Shown: positions 1 through 9,716, numbered from the stretch's first letter. The stretch is DNA of 64,000 nt from DASXUG01 sp964620425 (GCA_964620425.1 CAZUGV010000001.1:310001-374000); one strand, 5' to 3'. The notes: generated by a model not told the origin, from the letters alone. Made by a program: numbers and translations.

Positions 1-2630
1 TGAATGAATCAGAAATACGTGCAACCAATCGTTTATTATTGATGCTAACAAACATCAACCAAACCATTGTCCGCCGCTTAAGTACAATAGAAATGTTTCA
101 AGAAGCCTGCACCGTGGCGGTACGAGATGGTGAGTTTAGTTTCTCTTGGATTGGACTGCTCACACCGAACGGTCGCGAAGTCAAGACCATGGCAAGCGCT
201 GGTGAACATCAAAGCTATCTAGATCAACTTAATATCAACTTATTAGATACAAACAACCAAGGCCCCACAGTCACCGCTTTGCGCACGAGTAAAGCTTGCA
301 TTTGTCATGATATTTCAGAAGTAGACCCTGACAACATCTGGCGTCAAGCAGCATTAGATCATGACTTCAAAAGCATGGTATCGTTACCACTCATTGTGAA
401 CGAACACGTTGTAGGCAACTTTAACCTATACAGCGAATATTTAGGTATTTTCAACCCAAGAGAAATGAAGTTGCTAGAAGAGCTAGCACAAGATATTTCG
501 TTTGCCTTATCAGTAGCAGAAGTGGAAACAGAACGAGCGATGGCAGAAAATGCGCTACGTGCCAGTGAAACGCTATTCCATACGTTAGCTCGATCCTCCC
601 CAGTAGGCGTTTTTCATACCAACTTAGCAGGTCACTTTTTATACATCAACCAAAGCTGGTTTGAAATCACGGGCATCAGTTTTGAAGACGCTATGCAAGA
701 TGGCTGGTTTAAAGGGGTACATAGAAAAGACCGAAGAAGCACAGAAAAAGCATGGCGACATGCGATTGAAAACAACCAAGGTTTTAACCATGAATACCGC
801 TTTGTTCGTGCCGATAAATCTATCGCTTGGGTCAAAGGTCAAGTTGCACCAGAACTAGACAATGATGGGCAACTCATTGGTTTTGTAGGCACCGTGACGG
901 ACATCACCGCGATTAAAACCAATGAAGAAAACCACCGTATGTCCAACGCTGTATTTGAAAATACACGCGAGGGAATTATGGTCACAGACATCAACAATAA
1001 AATTGTCACTGTTAACCGTGCCTTTACAGAAATTACGCAATATCTGCACGATGAATCGATTGGCATGACGCCCAAAATGCTAGCATCAGGTCGACATGAT
1101 AGGGACTTTTTTACCGCGATGTGGGAATCACTCAGACTCACAGGTCACTGGCAAGGCGAATTATGGAACCGCAGAAAAAATGGTGATGTATACCCAGAAT
1201 TGCTCAGCATTAGTGCCATTAAAGATGAGTCTGGGGTTGTGATTAACTATGTAGGTGTATTTGCAGATATTTCCAACATCAAAGCATCAGAAGAAAAACT
1301 AGAATACCTTGCGCACCATGATGCACTTACGCACTTGCCAAACAGATTGATGCTGTTGTCACGTATCGACCATGCGATTTCAGCATCAAGACGTGATAAT
1401 TCAAAAATCGCACTGCTCATGCTCGATTTAGACCGCTTTAAAAATGTAAACGATAACTTCGGTCATCTTGCTGGCGATGAATTATTAAAACTAGTTGCTG
1501 CAAAGCTAATCAGCAAAGTGCGCGACGTAGATACCGTTAGTCGTTTAGGTGGGGATGAATTCACAATACTGCTCGAAAATATTGCCAGCCCTGAAGATGC
1601 CGCCAGAGTAGCCAACAATATCATTTACTCACTTGAAGAACCTTGGTTGCTAACTGATAACATCGAAGTACGTATAGGCTGCAGTGTCGGCATCTGCATT
1701 TATCCCGGTCATGGAGAAACTGCACTAGAGCTACTTCAACATGCGGATGCCGCACTATATCAAGCCAAAGCTGCTGGCAAAGGCTGCTCCAGATTCTTCT
1801 CTGAAAAACTGACCCAAGCCGCACGCAATCGATTTAATACTGAAACGCGTTTGCGACTCGCCATAGAAAATCAAGAGTTACGCGTTTTTTATCAACCAAA
1901 ACAAGACATTCAAACGGGTAAAATTATTGGTGTAGAGGCACTAGTCAGGTGGATAGACCCATATAAAGGCATCATATTGCCAAGCGCATTTATTGGTGTT
2001 GCAGAAGACACAGGTTTGATTCGTACGATTGGGGAATGGGTATTGCGCGTAGCCTGTATGCAAGGCAAGGAATGGTTGGATGCAGGTCTACCAGCACTTA
2101 AAATCGCGGTGAATCTATCGGCACATCAATTACATCATACCGACATTGTGAAAACATTAACTGAAGTGTTAGCAGAAACGCAATTCCCGCCGCCGCTATT
2201 AGAGTTAGAACTCACAGAAAGTATTTTGATGCAGCGCGAAACTGAGATTATCGAAACGTTGCACCGTATTGGGCATATGGGCATTAGCCTAGCAATTGAT
2301 GACTTTGGCACTGGCTACTCATCACTCTCTTATCTAAAGAGCTTCCCGCTAGATGTACTTAAAATTGATAAAAGCTTTGTGTCAGATATTGAAAAAGATG
2401 AGGACGATAGAGCAATTACCGCAACCATCATTAAAATTGCTCACACCTTAGGTCTACAAGTGGTAGCAGAAGGGGTTGAAACACAAGAGCAACTGCTATT
2501 TCTGAAACAAAATGGGTGTGACATCTACCAAGGTTATCTGCTCAGCGAGGCAATACCCGCTGAGCAGTTTATTGATTTTTTAAATACTACCCCTACTAAA
2601 ACTCTCACACCCCGCCTTAGCAGCAAATAA
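1..2630 (+). CDS. GAF-PAS-PAS-GGDEF-EAL cyclic-di-GMP signalling protein (5' partial)
   Basis: A multidomain c-di-GMP turnover protein whose start lies left of the window: the frame is open through base 3 with no stop, and the first usable start in the window (TTG at 39, ATG at 42) falls inside ordinary protein sequence. Counting from base 39, a GAF domain covers about residues 15-165, two PAS/PAC domains about 175-290 and 300-420, a GGDEF domain about 428-590 with an intact GGDEF at 504-508, and an EAL domain about 605-850 with EAL at 633-635, DDFGTGYSS and VAEGVET. Both catalytic signatures look complete, so it may make and degrade c-di-GMP; many such tandem proteins use only one activity. 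No transmembrane segment is seen in the visible part, but an N-terminal sensor may lie upstream. The C-terminal tail after EAL is short and Thr/Pro-rich. Confidence 0.93.
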   Translation, partial: NESEIRATNRLLLMLTNINQTIVRRLSTIEMFQEACTVAVRDGEFSFSWIGLLTPNGREVKTMASAGEHQSYLDQLNINLLDTNNQGPTVTALRTSKACICHDISEVDPDNIWRQAALDHDFKSMVSLPLIVNEHVVGNFNLYSEYLGIFNPREMKLLEELAQDISFALSVAEVETERAMAENALRASETLFHTLARSSPVGVFHTNLAGHFLYINQSWFEITGISFEDAMQDGWFKGVHRKDRRSTEKAWRHAIENNQGFNHEYRFVRADKSIAWVKGQVAPELDNDGQLIGFVGTVTDITAIKTNEENHRMSNAVFENTREGIMVTDINNKIVTVNRAFTEITQYLHDESIGMTPKMLASGRHDRDFFTAMWESLRLTGHWQGELWNRRKNGDVYPELLSISAIKDESGVVINYVGVFADISNIKASEEKLEYLAHHDALTHLPNRLMLLSRIDHAISASRRDNSKIALLMLDLDRFKNVNDNFGHLAGDELLKLVAAKLISKVRDVDTVSRLGGDEFTILLENIASPEDAARVANNIIYSLEEPWLLTDNIEVRIGCSVGICIYPGHGETALELLQHADAALYQAKAAGKGCSRFFSEKLTQAARNRFNTETRLRLAIENQELRVFYQPKQDIQTGKIIGVEALVRWIDPYKGIILPSAFIGVAEDTGLIRTIGEWVLRVACMQGKEWLDAGLPALKIAVNLSAHQLHHTDIVKTLTEVLAETQFPPPLLELELTESILMQRETEIIETLHRIGHMGISLAIDDFGTGYSSLSYLKSFPLDVLKIDKSFVSDIEKDEDDRAITATIIKIAHTLGLQVVAEGVETQEQLLFLKQNGCDIYQGYLLSEAIPAEQFIDFLNTTPTKTLTPRLSSK

Positions 2631-2677
2631 CACTAGCCCCATAACATTACAAAAGACGAAATCACTACTAAAAGCAG

Positions 2678-3145
2678 TTAGTGATCATGCTTATCATGCC
2701 CATAGGCATGACCGCGACCATGATGCCCGTGATGGCGTCGACCACCTCTTCTCTCATATCGACCATCAGAACGGCCTCTTGATGGTTCATCTATGACCTT
2801 ACCCACCACCGCACCACCAGCCCCACCAACCCCAGCACCCACAATCGCACCAGTAGAAGAACCGCTTACTTTTCGACCAACTGCCGCGCCTGTTGCACCA
2901 CCTGCAGCGCCACCGATTACCGCGCCAGTCTGGCCATCACCTTTGGTGGTCACAGCACCGCCAACGCCACCGCCGACTGCACCACCCACGATTTCACCAG
3001 TTTTACCACCAAGTACGCCACCAATTGCCGCACCAGCAGCAGCACCTAAACCACCACCTACAGCAGTTTTAGCGTTGCTATCTTCCGCATATGCTGAGGT
3101 CGTTGTCACAAAAAATAATGCTGCGATTAAATATTTCACTTTCAT
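2678..3145 (-). CDS. Glycine-zipper envelope protein with His/Arg-rich tail
   Basis: A small exported protein. Residues 1-20 form a signal peptide ending in SAYA. Residues about 25-115 are a long run of GxxxG/AxxxG repeats typical of the glycine-zipper (Omp/YMGG-like) families, which pack helices in membranes or form oligomers. The last ~30 residues are rich in His, Arg and Gly (seven to ten His, including HHGHHGRGH and HDKHDH), which suggests nucleic-acid, LPS or metal contact; that is inference. It lies downstream of metG on the same strand with a ~30-bp gap and could be co-transcribed. A long opposite-strand Pro/Ala-rich frame is only the shadow of the repeat. Its exact function is unknown. 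Confidence 0.8.
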   Translation of the reverse strand: MKVKYLIAALFFVTTTSAYAEDSNAKTAVGGGLGAAAGAAIGGVLGGKTGEIVGGAVGGGVGGAVTTKGDGQTGAVIGGAAGGATGAAVGRKVSGSSTGAIVGAGVGGAGGAVVGKVIDEPSRGRSDGRYERRGGRRHHGHHGRGHAYGHDKHDH

Positions 3146-3177
3146 TTATTACCCTTAAATTTAAATTGCCCCGATAC

Positions 3178-5232
3178 TTACTTAACGCGCATGCCCGGCT
3201 GTGCGCCGACATCTGGCGACAGAATAAATGGCCCACCACGCTCATCAGAAGCAGCCAACACCATGCCCTCACTCATGCCAAATTTCATTTTTCTTGGGGC
3301 TAAATTTGTCACCATGACTGTTAATCGGCCTTTTAATGTTTCGGGGTCGTAGGCGGATTTAATCCCAGCAAATACTTGGCGCGGCTTTTCTTCTCCTATA
3401 TCAAGGGTGAGTCTAAGCAACTTCTCCGCACCCTCTACATGCTCCGCATTCACAATCTTGGCGATACGTAAGTCCACTTTGGTGAAGTCGTCGATACTGA
3501 TGTAGCTTTCATCATCACCATTCGCTTTCACTCCCTCTCCCTTTGAGGGAGAGGGCTGGGGTGAGGGTGCAACCTGCAAACTTTCTTTATTCGCTTCGGT
3601 CATCGCTTCGATTTGCTTAGGGTCGACGCGTGTAATTAAATGTTCATAAGCATTGATTTGATGGCCTGCAACGAAGCTTGAGCTTACATCCATCCAGCTT
3701 AAAGTGCCCACATTTAAAAATTGTTCAATTTCACCTGCCAACTTAGGCAAGACTGGTTTCAAATACAATGTCAACAAACGGAACATTTCTAGCGCGTCAG
3801 AACAGACTTGCTGTAATTCAGCCTCCTGCCCCGCTACCTTAGCCATCACCCAAGGCGCTTTTTCTGCCACATAGCCATTTGCCAAGTCACTCAAACGCAT
3901 AATTTCACGCAAAGCCTTGCCAAAGTCTCGGACAGCGTAAGCATCCGCTAATATTTGCGCGGAACTTTGCATTTCTGTAATCACAGAATTACCAGCAGAT
4001 GAAGCTATCTTACCTTCAAATTTTTTGTTGATAAACCCAGCCGTTCGACTCGCAATGTTAATATATTTCCCCACCAAATCACTATTCACCCGCGCGACAA
4101 AATCTTCAAGATTTAAGTCAATATCCTCCATCGTGCCGTTGAGTTTTGCGGCGTAGTAATAGCGTAAATACTCTGGATTTTTAATATGGTCTAAATAACT
4201 ACGGGCGGTAATAAACGTGCCGCGTGATTTAGACATTTTTTCGCCATTCACCGTTAAAAAGCCGTGGGCAAATACACCAGTAGGTTTACGGTACCCACTA
4301 TATTTAAGCGTGGCAGGCCAAAATAGCGCGTGAAAGTACAGAATGTCTTTACCGATAAAATGATAAAGTTCAGTCGCACTGTCTTTTTTCCAATATTCGT
4401 CAAAATCTAAGCCATTCTTGGTACATAAATTTTTAAAACTCGCCATGTAACCAATAGGAGCATCCAGCCACACGTAAAAATACTTGCCTGGCGCATCGGG
4501 GATTTCAAAGCCGAAATAAGGCGCATCGCGTGAAATATCCCAATCACTGAGCTTATTCTCGCCAACCTCCCCTACCCACTCACTCATTTTATTGGCGGCT
4601 TCGGCTTGTAACGTGCCGCTGCGTGTCCAATCGCGTAAAAAGTCTGAACATTCACTCAATTTAAAAAAGTAATGCTCAGTTTCTTTACGCACAGGCGTTG
4701 CGCCAGAAACTGCTGAAAATGGGTTGATTAAATCGGTTGGACTATAAGTGGCACCGCACACTTCGCAGTTATCGCCATATTGATCTTTAGCGTGGCATTT
4801 TGGACATTCGCCTTTAATAAACCGATCAGGCAAAAACATATTTTTAACAGGGTCAAAATATTGCTCGATGGTTTTGGTGGCGATTTTGCCATTGGCTTTC
4901 AGCGCTTTATAAATGCCACTCGCTAACTCACGGTTTTCTTCTGAATTGGTTGAGTAGTAATTATCGAAATCGACTAAAAACCCTGAAAAATCAGCGTAAT
5001 GCTCGGCATGCACTTTTTCGATTAAAGCTTCTGGGGTAATGCCTTCTTTTTCTGCGCGCAACATAATCGGCGTACCATGCGTATCATCCGCACACACGTA
5101 ATGCACGGTATGCCCCTGCATTTTTTGAAAACGCACCCAAATATCAGTTTGAATATATTCCACCAAATGGCCAAGATGGATGCTGCCGTTGGCATAAGGG
5201 AGTGCGGAAGTCACGAGAATTTTGCGGGTCAT
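3178..5232 (-). CDS. metG: Methionyl-tRNA synthetase
   Basis: Charges initiator and elongator tRNA-Met in the cytoplasm. The class I signature HLGH lies near residue 20, a four-Cys zinc knuckle (CPKCH...CEVCG) near 145-160, KMSKS near 333, then the helical anticodon-binding domain, and a C-terminal EMAP/Trbp111-like tRNA-binding domain at about 575-684 that also mediates dimerisation. The length of 684 aa fits the long MetG form. Oddity: the linker before the C-terminal domain contains APSPQPSPSKGEG, encoded by a palindromic intergenic-type repeat inserted in frame (see the repeat at 3531-3573). The gene is divergent from apbC with a 190-bp shared upstream region. ATG at 5232 fits the conserved N-terminus (TRKILVTSALPYANG). 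Confidence 0.98.
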   Translation of the reverse strand: MTRKILVTSALPYANGSIHLGHLVEYIQTDIWVRFQKMQGHTVHYVCADDTHGTPIMLRAEKEGITPEALIEKVHAEHYADFSGFLVDFDNYYSTNSEENRELASGIYKALKANGKIATKTIEQYFDPVKNMFLPDRFIKGECPKCHAKDQYGDNCEVCGATYSPTDLINPFSAVSGATPVRKETEHYFFKLSECSDFLRDWTRSGTLQAEAANKMSEWVGEVGENKLSDWDISRDAPYFGFEIPDAPGKYFYVWLDAPIGYMASFKNLCTKNGLDFDEYWKKDSATELYHFIGKDILYFHALFWPATLKYSGYRKPTGVFAHGFLTVNGEKMSKSRGTFITARSYLDHIKNPEYLRYYYAAKLNGTMEDIDLNLEDFVARVNSDLVGKYINIASRTAGFINKKFEGKIASSAGNSVITEMQSSAQILADAYAVRDFGKALREIMRLSDLANGYVAEKAPWVMAKVAGQEAELQQVCSDALEMFRLLTLYLKPVLPKLAGEIEQFLNVGTLSWMDVSSSFVAGHQINAYEHLITRVDPKQIEAMTEANKESLQVAPSPQPSPSKGEGVKANGDDESYISIDDFTKVDLRIAKIVNAEHVEGAEKLLRLTLDIGEEKPRQVFAGIKSAYDPETLKGRLTVMVTNLAPRKMKFGMSEGMVLAASDERGGPFILSPDVGAQPGMRVK
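3531..3573. repeat. REP-like palindromic repeat inside metG
   Basis: The + strand has a perfect inverted repeat at 3533-3555, with nine-base arms CCCTCTCCC / GGGAGAGGG around a TTTGA loop, followed by CTGGGGTGAGGG. From memory this matches a widespread proteobacterial intergenic repeat (CCCTCACCCCAGCCCTCTCCC...). It stays in frame in metG and encodes a Pro/Ser-rich linker insert. I saw no second copy in the window. Confidence 0.8.
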
Positions 5233-5360
5233 AAGATTTACGAATCAAAAAGCGATAAAGCGACATTCTACCAAAAAAGCGACACACCCCCCCAACAAAA
5301 CCAAAGGAACTGTTTACAACAACAGATAGTCGAAAATATGGATAAACGTACAATTAGCCT

Positions 5361-5389
5361 ATGACGTATGACTACGCTTGGGCTACAAT
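5361..5389 (+). promoter_or_regulatory. Possible sigma-70 promoter of apbC
   Basis: ATGACG at 5361-5366 and TACAAT at 5384-5389 are 17 bases apart, about 30 bases before the apbC start. The -35 match is only four of six, so this is a weak assignment. Confidence 0.35.
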
Positions 5390-5421
5390 AAACCCAACAA
5401 AAACTATCGAGAATTCAAGCA

Positions 5422-6510
5422 ATGGCAATTTCAGAACTACAAGTTAAAGAATCGTTAAGCGCTATCTTAGACCCGAATACTGGCAAAGATTTTGTCAGTA
5501 GCAAATCAGCAAAAAACATACAAATCAACGGCAATGACGTCAGCCTAGATATTGTGCTGGGCTACCCAGCCAATAGCGTAATGACAGAAATCAAATCTCT
5601 AGCAGAAAACCAACTCAAATCCATTGCAGGCATTGGCTCAATCATCGTCAACATAGGCAGCCGCATTGTGTCGCACAGCGTACAACGTGGCGTACAGTTG
5701 CTACCCAACGTTAAAAACATTATTGCCGTTGCTTCAGGCAAAGGTGGCGTTGGTAAATCCACCACCGCTGTAAACTTAGCACTAGCTCTTGCGGCTGAAG
5801 GTGCAAGAGTGGGCATTTTAGATGCGGATATTTACGGCCCAAGCCAACCGCAAATGCTCGGCATTACAGGCCGCCCAGAAAGCGCAGATGGTAAAAGCCT
5901 GCAACCCATGCATGCACATGGCGTACAAGCGATGTCGATAGGCTTTTTAGTGGACAACGACACCCCAATGGTTTGGCGCGGCCCAATGGTCACAGGCGCG
6001 CTAGAACAACTGCTACGCGATACGCGTTGGGATAATTTAGATTACCTAGTCATCGATTTACCACCGGGCACGGGTGATATTCAACTCACACTTGCACAAA
6101 AAGTACCCGTCACTGGTGCGGTAATCGTCACCACACCTCAAGATATTGCTCTGCTGGACGCTCGCAAGGGCTTGAAAATGTTTGAAAAAGTGGGGATTCC
6201 GATTTTAGGCATTGTCGAAAACATGAGCACACACATATGCTCAAACTGCGGTCATGAAGAGCATATCTTCGGCGCAGGCGGCGGTGCCTCGATGTGCAAA
6301 GATTATAATGTAGATTTATTGGGTAGTTTGCCATTGGATATTAAAATCCGCGAGCAAGCAGACGGTGGCAAGCCCACTGTAATAGCCGAACCCAATGGAG
6401 CAATTTCCGAGACTTACAAACAAATTGCGAGAAAAGCCGCCTATAAGCTTTCACAACTCGATTTAGATCACAGCAGCAAATTTCCAAATATTGTGATTCA
6501 GAAGACATAA
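5422..6510 (+). CDS. apbC: Iron-sulfur cluster carrier ATPase (ApbC/Mrp)
   Basis: A P-loop NTPase of the Mrp/Nbp35 family that binds and delivers [4Fe-4S] clusters to apo-proteins in the cytosol. The N-terminal MIP18/DUF59 domain covers about residues 1-85. The deviant Walker A GKGGVGKST lies near residues 106-114, followed by DADIYGPSQP and the Walker B-like DLPPGTGD. The CSNCG motif (CxxC, about 273-277) is the cluster-bridging pair of the dimer. The 362-aa length is normal for the family. It is divergent from metG, an arrangement I know from other betaproteobacteria. Confidence 0.96.
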   Translation: MAISELQVKESLSAILDPNTGKDFVSSKSAKNIQINGNDVSLDIVLGYPANSVMTEIKSLAENQLKSIAGIGSIIVNIGSRIVSHSVQRGVQLLPNVKNIIAVASGKGGVGKSTTAVNLALALAAEGARVGILDADIYGPSQPQMLGITGRPESADGKSLQPMHAHGVQAMSIGFLVDNDTPMVWRGPMVTGALEQLLRDTRWDNLDYLVIDLPPGTGDIQLTLAQKVPVTGAVIVTTPQDIALLDARKGLKMFEKVGIPILGIVENMSTHICSNCGHEEHIFGAGGGASMCKDYNVDLLGSLPLDIKIREQADGGKPTVIAEPNGAISETYKQIARKAAYKLSQLDLDHSSKFPNIVIQKT

Positions 6511-6624
6511 ATATTTGCGCTAATTTTTTCCAAACTTAACTATTACCTAACACTCTGATTAAAAGAAAAATTCAAGCAAAATGACTAACACTTGCGCAGC
6601 TACAGTTTGTTATGAAACTCTAAG

Positions 6625-7596
6625 TTAAGCGAGAATCTCGATAGTTTCCATGGTGCTAGACCAGAGTTCCAACTGACTGAGCGCAGCAAAATATACGAAA
6701 CATTTGAGCTTAGAAACATTTGCTTCAATTTTATCTAGCATTTGATAACGACGACGGTACATAGCACGCTTGTTAGAAGAAACCTCAGCAATATCTCTAC
6801 GATGCTTTGCTACTGGGATTTCAAAAAAGCCATTCTCAAGCTTCACGCCTTCATGGTCTAACCATATTGAGTCATACCCAGTTTTAAGAGTATTTTTGTG
6901 CGTGTTTGCAAAATAAGGGTGGCGATGATGACGATTTTCATCTGAAACTGCCAATATTTTTTTAGCGCCAATATTTTCAGCCACCATACGTAATAGTTCT
7001 ATCACCAAGCTTCTCGGTCGTAACCCCTCGAACTCCTTAGTCAGAGACTTAAATAAACCCAAACTATCATCATCTGCATGAATCCCTTGAATTGCCCCAA
7101 CATATATAACCAGCTCATCATTCAACACGTTCAAAGTAAAAGCAATTGATTTTACACGTTGATTCCCTTTAAACAAATTAAGCACCACCTCACCTTCACG
7201 GGCAAACCAGATAGCTCGATCAAGCGCAATTGAAGCTCCTTCTGAAACATAATTAAGGTCAACAATTGTTTTAGGCTTCGCATCTGCAACATTTAAAAAT
7301 TCAGGCAGCTTAGGTAAAAGTTTATAATGTCCAAGAATAGTTTGTATGCGTTGGTGTAAATCCCACTGGTTATGCATATATGGCCATTCTAACAATCCCA
7401 GCATATAAGGTTTTTGCGCGAAAATCTCAGAATGGCCAAGCTTTGTCATGCCTTCTATGAAATCATTAAGCAAAGCCTCTTGCTGCTTTGCTCTTCTGAT
7501 AAACCGCATTCTAAATAAAATATTTTTGAGCGATGTGAGATCCAATCCAGTAATTGGATATAGCTTTTTAGCCGCAGTTATTACTTCCCCGTGCAA
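6625..7596 (-). CDS. DUF535 (VirK/YbjX family) protein
   Basis: Belongs to the DUF535 family, which includes Shigella VirK and E. coli YbjX. Recognisable blocks are the LLEWPYMHNQWD stretch, the KGNQRVKSIAFTLN core strand, the IHADDDSLGLFKSLTKEFEGLRPRSLVIE segment and a HHRHPYF motif. It is 323 aa with no signal peptide and no clear membrane segment. Family members are linked to virulence-factor localisation, antimicrobial-peptide tolerance or phage-receptor effects in enterics, but the biochemistry is unknown and nothing here narrows it. It is a single gene between apbC and pgl, with AT-rich flanks on both sides. Confidence 0.8.
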   Translation of the reverse strand: MHGEVITAAKKLYPITGLDLTSLKNILFRMRFIRRAKQQEALLNDFIEGMTKLGHSEIFAQKPYMLGLLEWPYMHNQWDLHQRIQTILGHYKLLPKLPEFLNVADAKPKTIVDLNYVSEGASIALDRAIWFAREGEVVLNLFKGNQRVKSIAFTLNVLNDELVIYVGAIQGIHADDDSLGLFKSLTKEFEGLRPRSLVIELLRMVAENIGAKKILAVSDENRHHRHPYFANTHKNTLKTGYDSIWLDHEGVKLENGFFEIPVAKHRRDIAEVSSNKRAMYRRRYQMLDKIEANVSKLKCFVYFAALSQLELWSSTMETIEILA

Positions 7597-7745
7597 TTAA
7601 AACTCCCCATAGTGTAATATTCTAAGATAATTTCTTATAAACTTTTTTATTGAACGAGATGACAACTCTTTTACTAGTAACAACCAAAAGCAATTTTTAA
7701 AAATATTATGACACAGTAGTATTACAAAATATTTATATTGAATTT

Positions 7746-8462
7746 TCAAGCAACTATCAAACCAACACCAAAGCAATACACATCAACCCCATTTATAGGT
7801 CTAATTAGCGTTGCGGGAATATTTTCCCCATTACGCCAATCATTTACGGCCTGTTGTTTACCTGCACCTGTCACCAAAAAAATAACCTCATACGCATCAC
7901 TCAGTCTTTTCTGACTCATCGTAATGCGGTTAGCTGGCGGTTTTGGTGCATCAAATACTGGCACGACCTCAGCGGTATTATTCACATCCTGATTTGGGAA
8001 TAGACTTGCTGTATGACCATCTTCCCCCAAGCCTAATAACACCAAGTCAAAAGTACCTACATCGGCTATCATTTGTGCATAAGCTTTTGCACCCTCAACA
8101 TTACCTAACTCAGCGGGAATATCATAGATTTGGCTGGCAGGAATTGCCACATGATTTAACCAAGCTTGGCGCGCCATCAAACTATTACGCTCAGGATGAT
8201 CAACGGGAAGACACCGATCATCATTATGAAAAACATGCCAATTCGCCCAATCGGCGTTCTCTTTGCTTAATAACTCATACACACTTTTGGGCGTACTACC
8301 ACCAGCCAGAACGATTAAAAAACTACCGTAGGCCTCAATAGCCTGATCTGCGGCATCTAAAATTCTAGAAACTGTTGCTCGATTAATCTCATCTTGAGTA
8401 TTAAAGTTATGCCAACGGCAAATTTGCGAGCTCGCTGTATTTTCTTGGTTTGTATTTTGCAT
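7746..8462 (-). CDS. pgl: 6-phosphogluconolactonase (DevB type)
   Basis: Hydrolyses 6-phosphogluconolactone to 6-phosphogluconate, the step between Zwf and Gnd. The 238-aa protein has the glucosamine-6-phosphate isomerase-like fold with AGGSTPKSVYELL near residue 54, HNDDRCLP, and the active-site LGLGEDGHTASLFP block. It is divergent from gnd across 147 bp, so the three pathway genes sit together: pgl minus, gnd and zwf plus. In methylotrophs with the RuMP cycle this branch oxidises assimilated formaldehyde to CO2; that role is inferred from context. Confidence 0.95.
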   Translation of the reverse strand: MQNTNQENTASSQICRWHNFNTQDEINRATVSRILDAADQAIEAYGSFLIVLAGGSTPKSVYELLSKENADWANWHVFHNDDRCLPVDHPERNSLMARQAWLNHVAIPASQIYDIPAELGNVEGAKAYAQMIADVGTFDLVLLGLGEDGHTASLFPNQDVNNTAEVVPVFDAPKPPANRITMSQKRLSDAYEVIFLVTGAGKQQAVNDWRNGENIPATLIRPINGVDVYCFGVGLIVA

Positions 8463-8608
8463 CCTATCAGACCTTCACGTTATAATCACACACAGAGTAG
8501 TCACGGCACAACATCGTCATGCACTCAAACTATAGACTCGTTTATTAATATAGATCGTCATCTTACCCAAAAGGGCGATGACACACTATCCTCAACAAGG
8601 AAAAAACA

Positions 8609-9538
8609 ATGAAATTAGCAATGATTGGCTTAGGTAAAATGGGTGGCAACATGACTACTCGCCTTCTTCGTAGCGGTATTGAAGTGATTGGTTACGATAG
8701 AAGCGTAGAAGTAGTGAATGACCTAGTTGCAAAAGAAGGCATGGTTGCGGCGAGTTCAGTCCCTGATGCAGTATCTAAACTGTCTCCTGACGGCAGCGAG
8801 CAGCGCATTATTTGGTTGATGTTACCAAGTGGCGCTCCAACAGAGATTCAAATTCAAGATTTAGCCCCTATGTTATCAAAAGGCGACATCATCATTGATG
8901 GCGGCAACTCTAATTACAAAGACAGTCAACGTCGTGGCGCATGGTTAGCTGAGCGTGGCATCGGCTTTATGGATTCAGGCACTTCAGGCGGTATCTGGGG
9001 CTTGGAAAATGGCTATTGTTTAATGGTTGGCGGCACACCGGAAGTCGCTAAAACAGTTGAACCAATTTTAATCGCACTGGCGCCAGCGGCTGATCGTGGC
9101 TGGGGTCACGTTGGCCCTATCGGTGCAGGTCATTTTACAAAAATGATACACAACGGTATTGAATACGGCATGATGCAAGCCATGGCTGAAGGCTTGGACT
9201 TATTAAAAGGAAAAGAAGATTTCCATTTAGACTTAGCGCAAATCACTGAAATGTGGCGTCATGGCTCAGTAGTACGTAGCTGGTTGCTAGATTTAACGGC
9301 TGATGCGTTAAAAGAAGACCAAGAGTTAGCGGCAGTTGCTCCATACGTGGCAGACTCAGGCGAAGGCCGTTGGACTGTGATGGAATCCGTCGAGCAAGGT
9401 GTTGCAGCGCCCGTGTTGACACTCGCTCTGCAAGCTCGCTTCAGAAGCCAAGATGCAACAGGTTACAGCTATAAACTATTATCTATGATGCGTAATGGAT
9501 TTGGCGGTCACTTCGTGAAATCAGTCTCGGATAAATAA
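8609..9538 (+). CDS. gnd: 6-phosphogluconate dehydrogenase, decarboxylating (short YqeC type)
   Basis: Oxidatively decarboxylates 6-phosphogluconate to ribulose 5-phosphate, the acceptor for formaldehyde in the RuMP cycle. The Rossmann motif GLGKMGGNM is at residues 7-15, then DGGNSNYKDS near 95 and the catalytic-lysine region GAGHFTKMIHNGIEYG near 172-187. At 309 aa it is the short form (the classical enzyme is about 470 aa), a form usually reported as NAD-preferring. A good ribosome site (AAGGAAA) sits 6-8 bases before the ATG. A strong hairpin follows the stop codon, before zwf. Confidence 0.96.
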   Translation: MKLAMIGLGKMGGNMTTRLLRSGIEVIGYDRSVEVVNDLVAKEGMVAASSVPDAVSKLSPDGSEQRIIWLMLPSGAPTEIQIQDLAPMLSKGDIIIDGGNSNYKDSQRRGAWLAERGIGFMDSGTSGGIWGLENGYCLMVGGTPEVAKTVEPILIALAPAADRGWGHVGPIGAGHFTKMIHNGIEYGMMQAMAEGLDLLKGKEDFHLDLAQITEMWRHGSVVRSWLLDLTADALKEDQELAAVAPYVADSGEGRWTVMESVEQGVAAPVLTLALQARFRSQDATGYSYKLLSMMRNGFGGHFVKSVSDK

Positions 9539-9549
9539 AAAACCGATGT

Positions 9550-9574
9550 ATGTGGGGCGCTATGCGCCCCACAT
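9550..9574 (+). terminator. Hairpin after gnd
   Basis: A perfect 11-bp GC-rich stem (ATGTGGGGCGC, TAT loop, GCGCCCCACAT) follows the gnd stop by about 12 bases. Only CTTT follows, so it may act as a weak or factor-assisted terminator, or as an mRNA-stabilising hairpin between gnd and zwf. Confidence 0.65.
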
Positions 9575-9716
9575 CTTTCGCTGCAAAACAGCAACACTCC
9601 GAATGTAGAACAGATTGCGCTTCTGTGAATCATCTGCCGTGAATCACACAGTCCAATCTATTACACATTTAAAATTAATTCAGTATTCACCAATTATTTA
9701 AATTGAAAGCAAAGTA

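Noticed and set aside
2793..3158. Plus-strand 121-aa Pro/Ala-rich frame
   Set aside because: It is the complement of the Gly/Ala zipper codons in the minus-strand gene; it has no ribosome site or family.
7943..8341. Plus-strand 132-aa frame inside pgl
   Set aside because: Antisense shadow of pgl with no recognisable protein pattern.
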